Positions 34,531 to 46,984 of a stretch of DNA of 64,000 nucleotides are shown in pieces. Made by a program: the position numbers and the translations under genes. How positions within the stretch are numbered: the first letter of the stretch is position 1; the number at the start of each line of letters is the position of its first letter. The notes below the pieces were generated by a model, which was given only the letters and a program-made list of their open reading frames with translations, made no database searches and was not told where the DNA came from. The stretch comes from Echinometra lucunter (lineage: Eukaryota > Echinodermata > Echinoidea > Camarodonta > Echinometridae): contig CM057171.1 of NCBI GenBank assembly GCA_029962745.1, positions 18,627,633 to 18,691,632 of the forward strand, given 5' to 3'.

Positions 34531-34969
34531 CCCTGGTCCGTTCTTGTTTTGGTGTGGTGGAGGGGGGGGGGGGGACTTGTGGTTACCGTTAACGCATATG
34601 ATTTGATACTTCACTACTACATGTACGCAACTTTTCTTTAGGAACAAATTCATGCAGATACTCCGGGGGGGGGGGGGGGCATTAGTCACAGGTTATCGGT
34701 CATCAATTATTTTGTGCAATATGGGGTATGGGTAATAGAGGAGGGCATTTATGACATAAATCTTTTCTTTTGTCTCTTACTTTTACATAAGTTGTATTTT
34801 GCATATGTCTCTCTCAGGTATTCATTTTGTATTTGTAGCACCCTATTTGTGTATACTCTACATGTCAAGATGTTTTTGTTGTTATTGTATTTTATAAGGA
34901 GTCCGAAAACAATTTTTGTGTTTTTAAAACATGACAATAAAGGAAATTGAATTGAATTGAAATTGAAAT
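34531..34969 (+). mobile_element. LINE 3'-end fragment, copy 1, with (ATTGA)n tail
   Basis: It shares about 430 bp with 50634-51090: CCCTGGTCCGTTCTTGTTTT, GTTACCGTTAACGCATATGA, a G run, GGTTATCGGTCATCAAT, GTATTCATTTTGTATTTGTA, AACATGACAATAAAGGAA. An AATAAA followed by ATTGA repeats marks a poly(A)-like 3' end. Probably CR1/L2-like; no coding part is retained. Confidence 0.7.
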
Positions 34970-35109
34970 GTGGTTTTGTGTGAAAGAAGACGAAATCTAC
35001 TTTTTCATGATATAATTTCAAATGAGTCGTTATGTTCGTTTGAGAAGATGTTGAGTGGGGTTGTTGGGGTTCCTTGTTTAACTTGTTGCACACTAAGGCA
35101 CCTAATCAA

Positions 35110-35283
35110 AAGTCAGAGCCAATTTGGAACGCAGATCTTAGCGGCTTTCCCGCTCAGCTTCTTTTCCCCCTCCGATCCTGTCGTTTCTCTGTACACAAAA
35201 CAATAGGGGATCGGGAAAGCTGATGTAAAAGAACGGTGGCGGAGAAGGCGATCACAGAGACGCGGGACGAGACTTTTGATAAG
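35110..35283 (+). repeat. Dispersed repeat pair, copy 2
   Basis: GCGGCTTTCCCGCTCAGCTT, TCCGATCC, ACAAAACAATAGGGG, CGGGAAAGCTGATG match the copy at 27.4 kb. Confidence 0.5.
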
Positions 35284-35361
35284 CGGCCTAAGCCAGAGGT
35301 TACTCAGGCTTAGGTCTGTGCAAAACGTGTTCTGAAATTAAATCATGCTCAACAGGTTAAG
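35284..35361 (+). repeat. Micro-element E, copy 5
   Basis: CCTAAGCCAGAGGTTACTCA, GAAATTAAATCATGCTCAAC and AGGTTAAG. Confidence 0.55.
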
Positions 35362-35990
35362 AAATACCCTGTAGTATCAGACATTTGCAAACTGCTACTG
35401 CATAATCAGTAATGATTGTCTAAACCTGATAAAGCAACACCTTAAGTGCAGGGGAGTACTTGTCTGTTGACAGTTTCATTTTGCATGCAAGAGAATTTTA
35501 CCATACTGAAATAATGTCTGGCTTCATTTCATGTTGTGGCTTTTGAGTTTTCATTAAAAAAAAGGATATTTCCAAATAAGGATTCAAGAAGGAAAATAAT
35601 TTGAGGTAAATGGGCACGTTCTCAAGATTGCCCTTGCCTTCGCCTCTCATCACTTGTCTGGTGTGAAATTGTCAGAACTTAACTAGTCATGTAACTCTGG
35701 AAATTATTAATTTACAAGCATTGTCATTATAAAAGTGCATATGGTGTTCATGTTAGTTCATGGGTGGGGCTTTTGGGGAAAGATGAAATGACTGATAACT
35801 CACATGGTACAACCTGTTCTTCTCAATAATACAATTCAGTTTTGTTAAACCGGAATGCTTTTACTTGTTCTTGGAATTTTTCTTGAATTGTACAAGTTGT
35901 CATACTTCCGGAAGGCTCATGCCTAAGTGATTTTAAGTTACAAAGCTTGTATCTTCTTTATAAGCATTTTTCTTTGAAGTCACCCCCCCC
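35362..35990. other. Gene-free stretch
   Basis: No gene recognised. Confidence 0.35.
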
Positions 35991-36112
35991 CCAAAAAAAA
36001 AATGAATGAATGAATAAATGAATGAAATAATAGATGATTCAATAAATAAATAATTATGTAAATAAATGAATTAATGAATAGATGAATAGATAGATAAATG
36101 AATAAATAAACA
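35991..36112 (+). repeat. A run and (AATG/AATA)n microsatellite
   Basis: C run, A run, then AATGAATG / AATAAATA / GATAGAT units. Confidence 0.85.
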
Positions 36113-36295
36113 TTATGAATATATTTTACAAAGAAGGGAATGGGTTGTTATCAATTGTTTTGTCAGGATATTTCCTTGATATTTTTGGCTTTTTTCCCCC
36201 CACAAAATCTGTGTATATGCCTAACTGCAGCAATTGGTTTTCCTAAGACTACAAGATTCTTTGAAACAATGCTAACCATGTAAACTTCGAAGAGG

Positions 36296-37740
36296 CAAAG
36301 CTTGTCATTCAAATTCTTTGAAGAAAATGTAAAAGGCAAAATTATCTCCCACGAGATAAGATCCCCCCTCCCCAGTCATTTTGATGATGTCATGATCTGA
36401 GTTATGGGGTCACTTCAAAGCCATGAACCTGCAGTTTGGACAAAGGAAAAAAACATTAAAAAGTGAAAGACAATAAGCCTGTCAATCAAACTCAATTTCT
36501 AGAATATCAAAAGGAAATTGTATCCTGGGGATGAGTCCAGATCCCTCTCCCCTGCTGCTGCTGATATCGTGATCAAGTTATTGCTCGCCTGAAAAGCATT
36601 TTACGTAACCGCTTGTTTGTTCCTTTTCTGTACAATGAACAATGAAAATTAGACAAGATGAAAGCTTTCATATCTTAGTGCTTTGAGGCAATGGAACAGG
36701 AAGAAGATGTCTCGACGATTAAATGATCCCCCTTTGAACTGAGGACTTTGTCATTGTATAGTGATCCAAGATTTTAAGTCCCTTTGAAGTTACCCTGCTG
36801 TGTGTACAATGCTTTGGGCAAAACACACTAAAGGATATTATATGATATTAAGCCTGTCAATCAAAATATTCAACAAAATCTAAGCAAAAATTATGTCCGA
36901 GTGACAAACTTGAATTGCCCCCCCCCCCCCTTCCCACTAATGACAGTATTCAGTGTGGCACATCCACGGTTTAGGTCATTTGAAAGTTAATGTGCTGTTT
37001 TTGGACAATGTTTCAGACAAGATATGATAAGAGTTGGAAGCGATTAGCCTGTCAACCAGAATGTTTCGAAGGAATATGTAGATGATATTCACTGGACCAG
37101 CCGAGTCCCCTCCTCCCTCCTGCTGATGCTGATGTTATGATATGGTGATCCAAGTTTTGTACAATATTATGGCCAAACTATGATTAAGATATATAGAGAT
37201 TAGACCTGCCAATCAAAAGCTGCAAAGAAAATTAGGAGATATCCCTGGAACGAGCTAAGATTCCCTAGTTCCTGCTGCTGCTGATTTTTTTATTTATTAT
37301 TTATTTACCACTTGTCGGACGGAACACCTTACCAGCAAAGTGCTGTTCTGGTGGGGGTCCATTCTGATATGCTGACCCAAGGTTTAGATCATTTGAAACT
37401 TAATCTTCTGTAATTTTTTTTAGCCAAAATATGATTAAGATTTGGAGAGTTTAGGCCTGCCAATCAAAAGTTTCAAAGAAAAACAAAAGAGAAGATGATG
37501 TCCCAAGGACAAGTCGAAATACCCCCCTCCCTGCAAATGATATTGTCCTGGTATGGTGATCCATAGTTGAGGTCATTTTAAAGTTAACCTGCTGTTTGAG
37601 ACAATACTTTGGACATGATGTGATATAGATGGGAAGAGATTAGGCTTGTCATTCAAAATCTTCAAAGAAAATTAAAAGATATCCCGGGGATGAGCCGAGA
37701 TTCCCCCCTCCCCGCTGATGATGTCATGATGACATGGTGA
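36296..37740 (+). repeat. Diverged tandem array, ~190-bp period, about seven units
   Basis: Each unit carries, in order, TTAGxCCTGTCAATCAAAA, TTTCAAAGAAAATTA, GAGATATCC, GGGA(C/T)GAGCCGAGAT, CCCCTCCCTGCTG, TGATGTCATGATATGGTGAT, CCAAGTTTAGGTCATTTGAA and GTTAACCTGCTGTTTGGACA. Unit starts are near 36296, 36474, 36850, 37050, 37204, 37453 and 37648; one more lies between 36600 and 36850. The unit near 37280-37370 is interrupted by a T-rich retroelement tail. Some later units are alike, suggesting stepwise growth. Confidence 0.8.
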
Positions 37741-39035
37741 GTGTGCCCTCGTTGTTTCCTGTGAATCAGTCCGCGAAACAATGGGTTGCAGGGATGGGAC
37801 AATCAGCGCGATGATAGATGCAACAATTGGCACGGTGATACATGGTGACGCATTCGCTGACTTTCTCCCAACTTTCTCCCGACTTTTCGCTTGTTTTCCT
37901 TTTTTGTTGGTCCTTGGGAGGGTGATGACCTGGGATGAGCATGTTGCTGAGATATGACAACTTGCATCCAAAAATTAGGCTAACTGATTTTGCTTTTCTC
38001 CAAACTACTTCTGAAAGTAACATTTCTTCATTGAGATTTTAGCGTAGTTGTGAGAAGATTTTTAGTTGTTCAGTGTCCATTTTGATAATATCTGCTGAAG
38101 GGGACAAATCTCTTAAATCAAAAACACCCAACAGTCCATACAATCACTTAGTATTAATTGTTGAAAATGTATGAAGCATAGGATAGAAATTGCACAAATG
38201 CTGTGTTTTTATGTAATTAATCATGTATGTACTATCTTTAGCTTCTTGTTTATATGAAAATTACTACCTCAGTCTTACAAACAAACTTGAAAGTTTTCTT
38301 TTGAAGTAATGATAGGTCTGCAACTTACAATGTGTCCTGTATTAAAATGTGCCAATGACCCAAAGACAGTATGCTCTATGTCTGGAGAACCATGTCACTA
38401 CACTGTATTCAAAATATGAGCTTTCTTCTGTATAAAAAAATACTGCAAGTTCTAACGTCCGTGTCGGAGCGTATACATTAGTGTGTTTGCGTTAACTGAC
38501 TTTCAATTCAGCATACTCCAGTCTTTTGTTTTCTTTAATTTCTTCAAACTCGTAAAAATTGGACCCCCTTGAAAGGTTTGCAAAATTCTTTGAAGTTATT
38601 TCATATGTTTTAGCTATACACACATCATGTGTTCTGGTGATCAGTACACTGAAAAGTAGTTGTTCGTATCGAATATATGCAATTCATCTTAGATTATAGG
38701 TTAATAACTTCCATTTCCTGGAGTGAAGACTAACACCCATTGTCATGCTGATCTAGCCTTAGTCACAGGAAATAAGGAATTTTCACACATTGTGAGTATT
38801 TGTGACTTCATTGATATGGGATAACATCCTCGTCGGAAGAAGAGGTGACACCGACAAGAATTGATCTTAATGTCTTGCAGTGAGCTCATCAATTACCTCA
38901 ATAATGAAGACATAATGACTCTTAAATTGAGATCCTTTGTCTTGTTCTAAAGTGGTTAAGAACCCTGATTTGATTGCTAAGAATAATTATGGAGATTGGG
39001 ATGATGATGATGATGAGTAGGTGAATGACACAGCA
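37741..39035. other. Gene-free stretch
   Basis: No supported gene; minus-strand frames at 37672-38023 start inside the array. Confidence 0.35.
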
Positions 39036-39222
39036 ACAGGAAGAAAGAGGGGAGGAAGACAGAGGAAGAGGAAGAGAGAGAGAGAGGGAGAGGGAGAGAG
39101 AAAGGGAAGAAGGGATGGGGAAGAGGAAGAAGGTGGGGAGGGGGGAGATGGGGGGTGAAGGGGAGGGGGGAGGTGGGGGATGAAGGGGAGGGGAGGGGAG
39201 GGAGGGAGGGAGGAGGAGGGCA
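39036..39222 (+). repeat. Purine-rich (GGA/GGGGA)n tract
   Basis: Nearly pure A/G for about 180 bp, including GAGAGAGA and GGGGAGGG units. It produces three overlapping Pro/Ser/Leu-rich frames on the minus strand that are not genes. Potential for triplex or G-quadruplex structure. Confidence 0.9.
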
Positions 39223-41708
39223 CTGCATGCATTGAAAATCAACTTCATACTGTTTGTCCTGCTATTTGTCCCATATTCTAATTTTACATGTTAGGTTCCT
39301 TGCCTGAATTTTTTTTCTCCAAAATTGAAATTGTCATAAGTATTAGGTCTTGGACATTCAGAAATGCATATAGTGGAATTACATGTATATACTAGTATAT
39401 TTTTTAAAAATAGATTGCCACAAACTCAGACCCATGACGATGTCAAGTAATTTGCCTCTGGTGTTTTGGACATTTTCTATGTTTTCAAAATTCCTTTTCC
39501 TTGCTTCCCTGTGATGTTGGCACTAAAACAAATTTGGTTGGTATTAGAGTGATATATGGAACTTATGGGCAAAGGGACCTAGATCAATTTGGAGGGTAGG
39601 AGAAAGCCACTTAGAAATGGGATATGGAGGTGAAAAAAATCTCTTTTGAGATAGCCCTCTTGAAAGCCTGAAAAAAAGTTTGAAAAATTGAAAGACAATT
39701 CTAATGAAAGTTATGAAACATTCCACTATGAATTTGGCACTACTGGGTAGTCATAAAGAGCTTGCTGATGTTAAAATAAAAAAAGAAGAAACCTATGCTA
39801 AATGAAATATTTCTTACATTGAAGGTCGTTGCTTGGTTTATCATATTATGGCATGTGTTTTACTCACAGGAAACAGCTATAAGGGAAGGATAAGTCACCT
39901 GTATGACCTCACAGTGAAGGGGTTTCTTGATTTTGTAATTTCCAGAAAATGTGGGGGGGGGGGGGGTAGGAGCCTTGGGATTTGCACTGATATGTTGGAA
40001 ATGCCTCATCATTTACCGGGCTAGATTCGATTTGATGTCATGCTGATAGAGCATAAGATGATAATTTGAATTTGTATTTCAGTAGTCATGGGATGCAAAC
40101 TTTTTCTGCGTTAAGAAAAAGGATGTATTTCCTACAAAAAATGAGATTTAACCTTTGACCCTTTAATGTCCAAATTTGAGCATCTTTTGCAATGCAACAT
40201 TATTCTCTTTTTTCTTACTCTTTGCATCCTGCTTGTGGTATGACATGCAACATACAAGCCATCATGTTATTGCAAAGTGTCATGTGAAAACCACCTAGTG
40301 GTATGAGACCATTCTGTCTAGATAATTGAAAGTAGATATTGATTGTTTATAGAAATAAATAAATAAATAAATAAATGAGCTGTATTTAAAAGAAAAGAAA
40401 AATAAAATTTGAAGAGAGCAATGAAAGGTCATATTTCTTTCTGTGTCTGGATGTCATGGGATTGGCAGAAATATTCCCAGAGATTAATCTTACAAGAGTG
40501 GAAATAGGGCCAAAATGGCTTAAAATATCATAGATCTAGGATACAGATTAGCTTTCTTGGCGATAATGGGGTTAGATTTGTGACGGGAAATTCTCCCAAT
40601 CAGAATATATGATTCATGAATTGAGGGCTTATTTTTGTAAATGATGAGTTATGTCTTCACTGATGATGAAAAACAGATATATTGCATTCTTTGAGATTGT
40701 AGCATATACATTTAGGTCAGGATAATGTATTTTGAAAGATAACAATAATCTTGAGATATGAGTTCATTCTCTAATCCTTGGTATAATAAATCTGTTTGTA
40801 TGATATATTGGAGAGATATGCTGAAATGTCAAAGTTTTATTAATTCTTATAAAAAGATAAAATGTTAATAACCTGTAGTATGTTACTTTGCAGTGCTAAA
40901 TGTGAATGTACATTTCTTGTTTTTAGGCTTAATTGCAAAATGTTGCTGTGTAAGAAAATGAGAATGATTCAAGAAGTTTAGTATGAAAAATTTTAATGTT
41001 GTCTACCTCTTGATCACTTCAAGATTACAGTAGTTCTAATTCATAAAGATTTTAACCATCTCAAAATGGATGATCTAGTGGCAACAAACTTAATCTCTCG
41101 TTTTACCCGCATGTTTATTAGATCCTCAATCATTGTAAAGGTCCAGATTTGCAGGCAGAGTTATATTTCATGCAAAAGCAAAAGGAGGGATGATAAACTC
41201 TGCCAGAGTCACACGCCCTGTTCATCCTCATCTTAAATCACCTGACCCTAGTGTCCACTTCACTATTTCATTCTCTTCCATTCATCTGACCTCATTAACC
41301 ATCCCAATATTCTCATCCCTCTCGTTCACTCACCTGAGCTGGCCCACTTTCGCCTCACCTGCCTGAAATGCTGCAGTGGTACACTGTGTCTCATAAAAAA
41401 TATACTGAATTAATTGAATTTCAGTGGATTAGCAATTTCTCTGGATGTCACATCCTTCTCTTTTTATTTGATCTTGAACTACAATTTAGAATTTATGTTT
41501 AAGAGGTAAACTTTATCCCCCAAATTGGTAAATAGACGTAGTTTCAATTTATTATTTTAATGTCTGGTTTTATATTATTCATATACGATCTCATGATACT
41601 ATTATTCTCATTATGTGTCTTCTTATCTGTATATCTGTGCAGGCTCTTTGCTAATGTCTATTGTGGTTATTTTAAGCTGTATGTCTCTTGAAAATGACAC
41701 ATTTGTTC
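39223..41708. other. Gene-free stretch
   Basis: Contains a run of about 16 G at 39951 and an (AAAT)n microsatellite at 40352-40377. The part from 41190 is richer in CTCACCTG words that recur around 41325, 42060 and 42150, hinting at another old duplication. Confidence 0.4.
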
Positions 41709-41784
41709 TAACCCATCTGATACTGGAACTGGGTGCTTGTACAAAACCTACGGGAATTATGAAGTTCAGTAATTGATGGGTTAA
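41709..41784 (+). repeat. Micro-element F, copy 8
   Basis: TAACCCATCTGATACTGGAA, CTGGGTGCTTGTA, GTTCAGTAATTGATGGGTTA. Both ends kept. Confidence 0.7.
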
Positions 41785-42855
41785 CAGCCCCCAGGGTCTC
41801 AGTGAAATGCCCAGTTCTAGCTTCCATTCTCTTATACACATCTCTCCCGGTGCATCTTGCCTTCCCATTCATGGGTGTGTCCACTCACCCCTCACCCCTA
41901 CTTGTGCTGTGCATGGGATGGTACATGGTGTTTCATAAAATGGGAAGATCATAAATACCCCCTTAAATCCCAGTAGAATGGAACACGATCATTCAACTTA
42001 CCTGCTTCAGCATCTGCTGTATATCTGACCTCATTATTCAGTTCAATATCCTTCATTCGCTCACCTGGGGTTATCTCAGCCCTACTTGATAGTTCAATAT
42101 GAAGGAACACGGTGTCTCAGCAACAGAAGTCTTGGGCATGCTCATCGTTCACCTGAGCGGCAGGGAGTTTTCCTTGAATTGATTTTACTATTTTTTTTTT
42201 ACTTGTATATCTGTCAGTGTAGTGCAACATTGTCTATGATGTTTTGGGGGGTTTTTTTGGTCACTATTTTTTATTGTGATTTTGCCTTGTTTTTATTATT
42301 GGAAATGAAGAGAGAAACACTAGCAATGCCATGGTATGCTTGACAATGGAATCATTCAGATTAATTTGATCCGGTTTTTCTTGTTACACCCTGTAGTCTC
42401 CTCACCTGCGTAAAATGTACTTTCGATCACCCCTGCAGGCCTCTGTGCATCTATCACTTGGTGAGAGTAGTGGGTCACTTTCTTATACACGGCTTGCAAA
42501 ATTAAGTCTCGTTCACGTATACTGCAGTTTATAAGTGCAAGTCTTTTTATAAAAGTGTACTGCACTCCACAATTTTTAATGTCATAACACACATACAGTG
42601 TATAGGTGAGTATGCTAGGGAATTTGGTTGCATGCATTTGATTCAAAATACCACTCACTTGCATGTACATGTATGAAGTTGTACATGTACGTGTATATGA
42701 CATTGATCAGTTTATCACACCATATGTGAACGGATCTTTATTACAGGTATCCCAAGTTCCCAACCCCTCCTTTTGTGGTCTATTCCCCAGGATGATTCAC
42801 CTGTGTAATTCATCATCACTTGCCCCCCAGGGCCTCGTGTCTTGTACGGGGTCAA
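41785..42855. other. Gene-free stretch
   Basis: ATATCTGACCTCATTA-TTCAGTTCAATATCC and TTCACTCACCTG words correspond to 41281-41340, so this and the preceding 500 bp look like diverged duplicates about 740 bp apart. Confidence 0.4.
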
Positions 42856-43400
42856 TCCTCTAGGTTGGCCGAGGTGTCAAACTCCTGATTTGTATTTCAT
42901 TCGGACAGGTATGCCCCACTAATTTATTGCATTCTTAATTTTCAAACGCGAGCCATCTCCCCGAGTATCTGTTTACTCGTGGCTTAGGTATCTTTTCAGA
43001 TTAACTTAAGTTACAGGTATGAGTTGGCTGAAGTTTAAACTCCTGATTTGTATTTCATTTGGACAGTTATGGTCAGGTGGTCTGTTACTTTCCTGATTTT
43101 CCTACTTGATCCATCTGCCTTCTGTATCCGGTTCCCCATGGTTGGGATACATTTCAAAATTAACCTGAGTTACAAATTTGGGCCTTGCAGCGTATCAAAC
43201 TCTTGATTTGTTTTTCATTTCGTTTCCAGAGGTACACCCCGATGATGTGTTGCTTTCTGTAAACCCCACTGTGAACCATCGTATACAATATAATTGCATG
43301 ACTCAACTTTATGTTTTAATTGATTTTCGCTTGGATATGATTTTTAAAATTTATCATCAATTTAAGATACAGGGATTCATAGTGTTTTTTTCATAATTTT
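42856..43400 (+). repeat. Diverged tandem repeat, ~163-bp unit, three copies
   Basis: AAACTCCTGATTTGTATTTC appears near 42873 and 43037 and, changed, near 43198. TT(A/C)A(A/C)(T/C)T(A/T)AGTTACA words precede the second and third units. Confidence 0.7.
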
Positions 43401-43649
43401 TGAGTCAACCTGTACCACACACACCTGTGTAAATTAGCTCACCTCCCTGATATGGCCTCCCAGCATCTCCTGCTTGTCACAGATAGCAGGTCATCCCTTT
43501 TGTTATTGATGCATTCCGGAGAAATACCGAGATTCCGCTCATCTCGGTCATACGATGATTTGCCCTGTGCGAATGGGGCCCGAGGAAGGGACGATTTTAT
43601 TATCTGAATGTAAATTGACTATCAGTTTGAAATGTGTAAGGGATCCTTT

Positions 43650-43744
43650 CTTGAACACATTGAAGACTAAGCCTGAGGTAACTCTGAGCGGGTTCAGTAG
43701 CAAATCTGTGTCATACAAAAATTAAATCGAGCTCAACGGGTTAA
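43650..43744 (+). repeat. Micro-element E, copy 6
   Basis: CTTGAACACATTGAAGACTA, AGCCTGAGGTAACTC, AATTAAATCGAGCTCAACGG and GTTAA. Confidence 0.6.
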
Positions 43745-44195
43745 AGAACAAAATTTCTCGTCGTATAAGTTGGACTTTCATGGAAATTCTTAGATTTCGG
43801 CCATATTCCTTCTATGATTACCCCAAAGCAAATGGGGCCTCCAGAAGGGAAGATTTCATTATTTCAAAGTAAATCCAGTGTCTGGTTCAGATGTATAATG
43901 AATCCCACTCTTTAAAAAAGCATCAATTCTATTGTCATGTTTGTAGAACGTTAGATCTCAAACATAATTATAATTATTATCCCTTGTCAACTCAGTATTT
44001 CTCCAATTTACATGTAGATATCATTTTGTGGCTCCTGTGATAAAGTTTTCGTAAGAGTTTATTAACGCCTTGAACATAACTTGATTTTGGTATTACACAC
44101 GTTTTCCATAGACAAGTATTCAATGGATAAAGTTCTCATGATGTTGTTTGCAACTGACTTGGTCATTTTCTTATGGATATGTGCTGATAAGTTCT
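43745..44195. other. Gene-free stretch
   Basis: No gene recognised. Confidence 0.35.
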
Positions 44196-44354
44196 GGGCC
44201 CCGTTGCATAAAACCTACTGCTGATGGTAACTTTGCCATCACTGGTAACTTGCATGGAAACCTTGAATTTGATCGGCTGTTGAGCGATGTTATCATGGTA
44301 ATTACCTTTAATGGCAGAGTTACCATTAATGGTAAGTTTAATGCACCGGGGGCC
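44196..44354 (+). mobile_element. MITE related to the GTTTCATAAA group
   Basis: GGGCCCCGTTGCATAAAACC and, inverted, TTAATGCACCGGGGGCC. GGTAAC words pair inside and the middle keeps TTTGATCGGCTGTTGAG, a relative of the TGATTGGCTGAG core. Confidence 0.75.
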
Positions 44355-44414
44355 TGGAATGTTACTTTTACTATCATTATAGTTGTCTTGCTCACATCAT
44401 TCAAGACATTAAAC

Positions 44415-44775
44415 AATTTTATAAAACGGGTTCAAGGATGTAGCCAATAGCGAGTGCGTATGCATGTCACGTGTTCATGCTTTAATTCTATGCAACCTTC
44501 CAGCCGTGCATTTTTTGTGCAGCACTGTTCATTTTGGATGCATCACTTTACCTCTAGCGCGTAAAAACTGAGACGCGCGCCTTGAAATACGCGTTCTTTC
44601 TAGAAGTCTAACAAGATTTGTGGCGCTTACTCAGGGGCGCATCACACTGGCTACGCTTGTGATGTCATAAGAGAAAGCAGATGTTGCCTCCTTGTCTGTG
44701 CGATCTGAGGAAATTTGGAGCGGTTTTAACAAATTTTCCACTACATAGTCACACTGCCGACCCGTTTTATAAAAC
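44415..44775. mobile_element. Possible MITE with TTTTATAAAACGGGT ends
   Basis: TTTTATAAAACGGGTT at 44417 and ACCCGTTTTATAAAA ending at about 44774 are perfect inverted repeats. The interior is CpG-rich (GACGCGCGCC). Its right end overlaps the next hairpin element. Confidence 0.55.
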
Positions 44776-44957
44776 AAATAATGCACAGATTTAAATTTGT
44801 GATGTTAATGGCGATGCAGGCATCTCGGGTATTTACAATACTATGCAAAAGCACTTGGCACACGCGCCTCGTGCTAGTCGCACATTGTAAATACCCTCGA
44901 GTGCACTGCACCGCCACTAACACACTCATATCTGTGCATTATTTGTATAATAACTAT
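44764..44957. mobile_element. ~190-bp hairpin element, imperfect 80-base arms
   Basis: ACAAATAATGCACAGAT at the left and ATCTGTGCATTATTTGTA at the right. ATGGCGATGCAG pairs with CTGCACCGCCA, and GGGTATTTACAAT with ATTGTAAATACCC. Confidence 0.75.
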
Positions 44958-45425
44958 CAAATTGTAATTTATTCTATTTTGATTTTATTATTTGAAGTTT
45001 TTAAAGGAAAGATGAAAGGAGAGTTACATCACAAAAAAATGAATTAAAAAAATAAAGAATTTTAAACAAATAGAGGAAACAAGCTTTGGGGCCACACAAT
45101 GTTTACAAATGAATTTGTTTGTATTTTTAAAGGTTGGAAAATGCAGACTCAAGTAAATCCTCTATTCTCATCCTGCTAATACTTAGAAATTGACCTGATC
45201 CAGATACATGATAATGGCGAAGCTAGAAGCCGTTGGAACATGACCTGTATTTTACGGAGGTTTTAAACCCTGAATTATTTATTGTTATTCCCCTCCACTT
45301 CCCCTGCATCCTCTACGCCTGACACACTTTCTTCAAGGTCGATCTCCAAATAAGACGAGTAGTTTTTAGGCACAAACCCTTGTCAGCATTAACACATATG
45401 AGAGCGTCTGAACTGCAAGGTTTAT
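44958..45425. other. Gene-free stretch
   Basis: AT-rich; no recognised feature. Confidence 0.35.
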
Positions 45426-45427
45426 AT

Positions 45428-45851
45428 CCACTTGGTCTACTTCCAGTTGGTCTAATTCCCAGATGACACCATGGCTAAACCCATTCGGTGTACTATCATT
45501 TGGTCTAATTGCCATTCATCACTTGGTCTAATACCCCCCTTGGGCTAATTGTCATTTGGTCTAATGATCAAAGGTCTAATTGCCTCTTCGTCTTCTTAGT
45601 TTTCCTTGTTTTGTCTAATGACTATTTGGTCTATTACCAGTTCGTCCAGTGAGATAGACTAAATGGTGTTAGACCAAGTGGGTATTGGACGAAATGGACA
45701 TAGCCTAACTGGAAATTAGAGAAATGGTAAATAGACTGAGTGGCAATTGGAACCAGTGGTTATTAGACAAACTGGTTGTAGACGAAATGGGATTAGACAG
45801 TGTGGGATGAGACAAACGGGCATTAAATTGGGAGCAGACAAAGTGCCATTT
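45428..45851. mobile_element. Foldback element made of ~15-bp subrepeats (TU-like)
   Basis: The left half is a tandem of CCAxTTGGTCTAATT units. From about 45653 the right half is a tandem of the complementary form, TTAGACxAAxTGGxA. The two halves would pair as a long imperfect hairpin with almost no spacer. Tandem ~15-bp units inside long inverted repeats are a feature of the TU foldback transposons described from Strongylocentrotus. No coding part. Confidence 0.75.
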
Positions 45852-45879
45852 CCCCAAATACAAGACTACCATCCGGAAC

Positions 45880-46015
45880 ATATAGGTTTTATACTAAAGT
45901 TGCTCCTTAGTTGATATAGTTAGAAACTGGCAAAGATAGTCTCTACCCAAGGCTTTATGGAATTATGTTGAAGTGTTAAGATTAGGGTCTGTTTCTACAG
46001 ACTATGAAATGAGAG
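45880..46015 (+). repeat. Dispersed repeat N, copy 2
   Basis: GCTCCTTAGTTGATATAGTT, AGAAACTGGCAAAGA, GGAATTATGTTGAAGTGTTA and GGGTCTGT match copy 1 at 33.6 kb. Confidence 0.6.
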
Positions 46016-46984
46016 TGCTTAATCAGGAGGATTTCATACTGGGGTCCTTTTGGGGCAAAGACTGCATCAGTTATTCGGGTAGTGAGATGGTCTATGTGAG
46101 ATGGTGAAATGCAGAATAATTTATTTGTGAGTAATCAGCCCAAGCGGTATGTGTTTATATCCTTTGTATTTGAACAGCCATGGGTAAATAAATGTGGGTA
46201 AATAATGGACTAATAAATTTATTTCAATAACTCTAATGTCATTTGTTTTTTGACTGGTTGCTTCTACAGAGAGATGGCCCTAATTAAGAGAGATTTGAAG
46301 GTATACTTGTTATCTACACGAGATGTGAAGACAGTGCTTCATTGAATCCCTTTGGTTTACCGTGTGAGCATATGCAAGGTTTTCTGGCGGGGCAGATTTA
46401 TAGATCAAGCAAGCATTAAAGGAGAATGAAACCCTTGGGAAAAATCAATTTTAATGAAAAGAGAGGATAGAGAGATGAAGTTCCATCAAAAACTGTTACA
46501 AAATAAGAAAGTTATGAAAGTTTGATAAGTCTCAAGTTACTTTCTATGGCGATCCTCTAATTGGTAACTTTGCTTCAAAATGACAGGTTTATAGAAGTAC
46601 AACTCCCAATATGCAAACCTTTTTTTGTCCAGGCAGATTCATAGATCAGGCAAGCATCACATTTCCACCAGCATTTTCTTGTCAACATATTACCTTTGTC
46701 ACAGTTGAGGAAAAAGATACACTGCTTTCATTTGAAATTTTTAAGTTCTAAAAGGAAGTGATGTAAGTACAAGCATCACCTCCACTGTTACAGTTTGAAG
46801 TCACTTGTATTTGTGACTAGAAGATGTGGGTGTGTTTGCCCGAATGAGGAGGGTTGGGTGCACGCGAGGCATCTTCATGCTATTTTTTTCTGAATATTGG
46901 ACTAACTTTGACTTGGAATTGTTAATGACTTCCTCTACCTCCTTGTGGGGTTGAGAAAGTCTTTAAAGATCTCTTCTTTAAGAA
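46016..46984. other. Gene-free stretch
   Basis: A TTAAAGGAGAATGAAACCCT start at 46427 looks like the left end of another MITE, but I could not find its partner. Confidence 0.4.

Noticed and set aside
38922..39248. Overlapping proline- and serine-rich minus-strand frames.
   Set aside because: By-product of the (GGA)n tract; all three frames are open for the same reason.
44148..44450. 100-codon frame with GRVTINGKFNAPG-like product.
   Set aside because: It translates the paired GGTAAC words of the 44.2-kb MITE.
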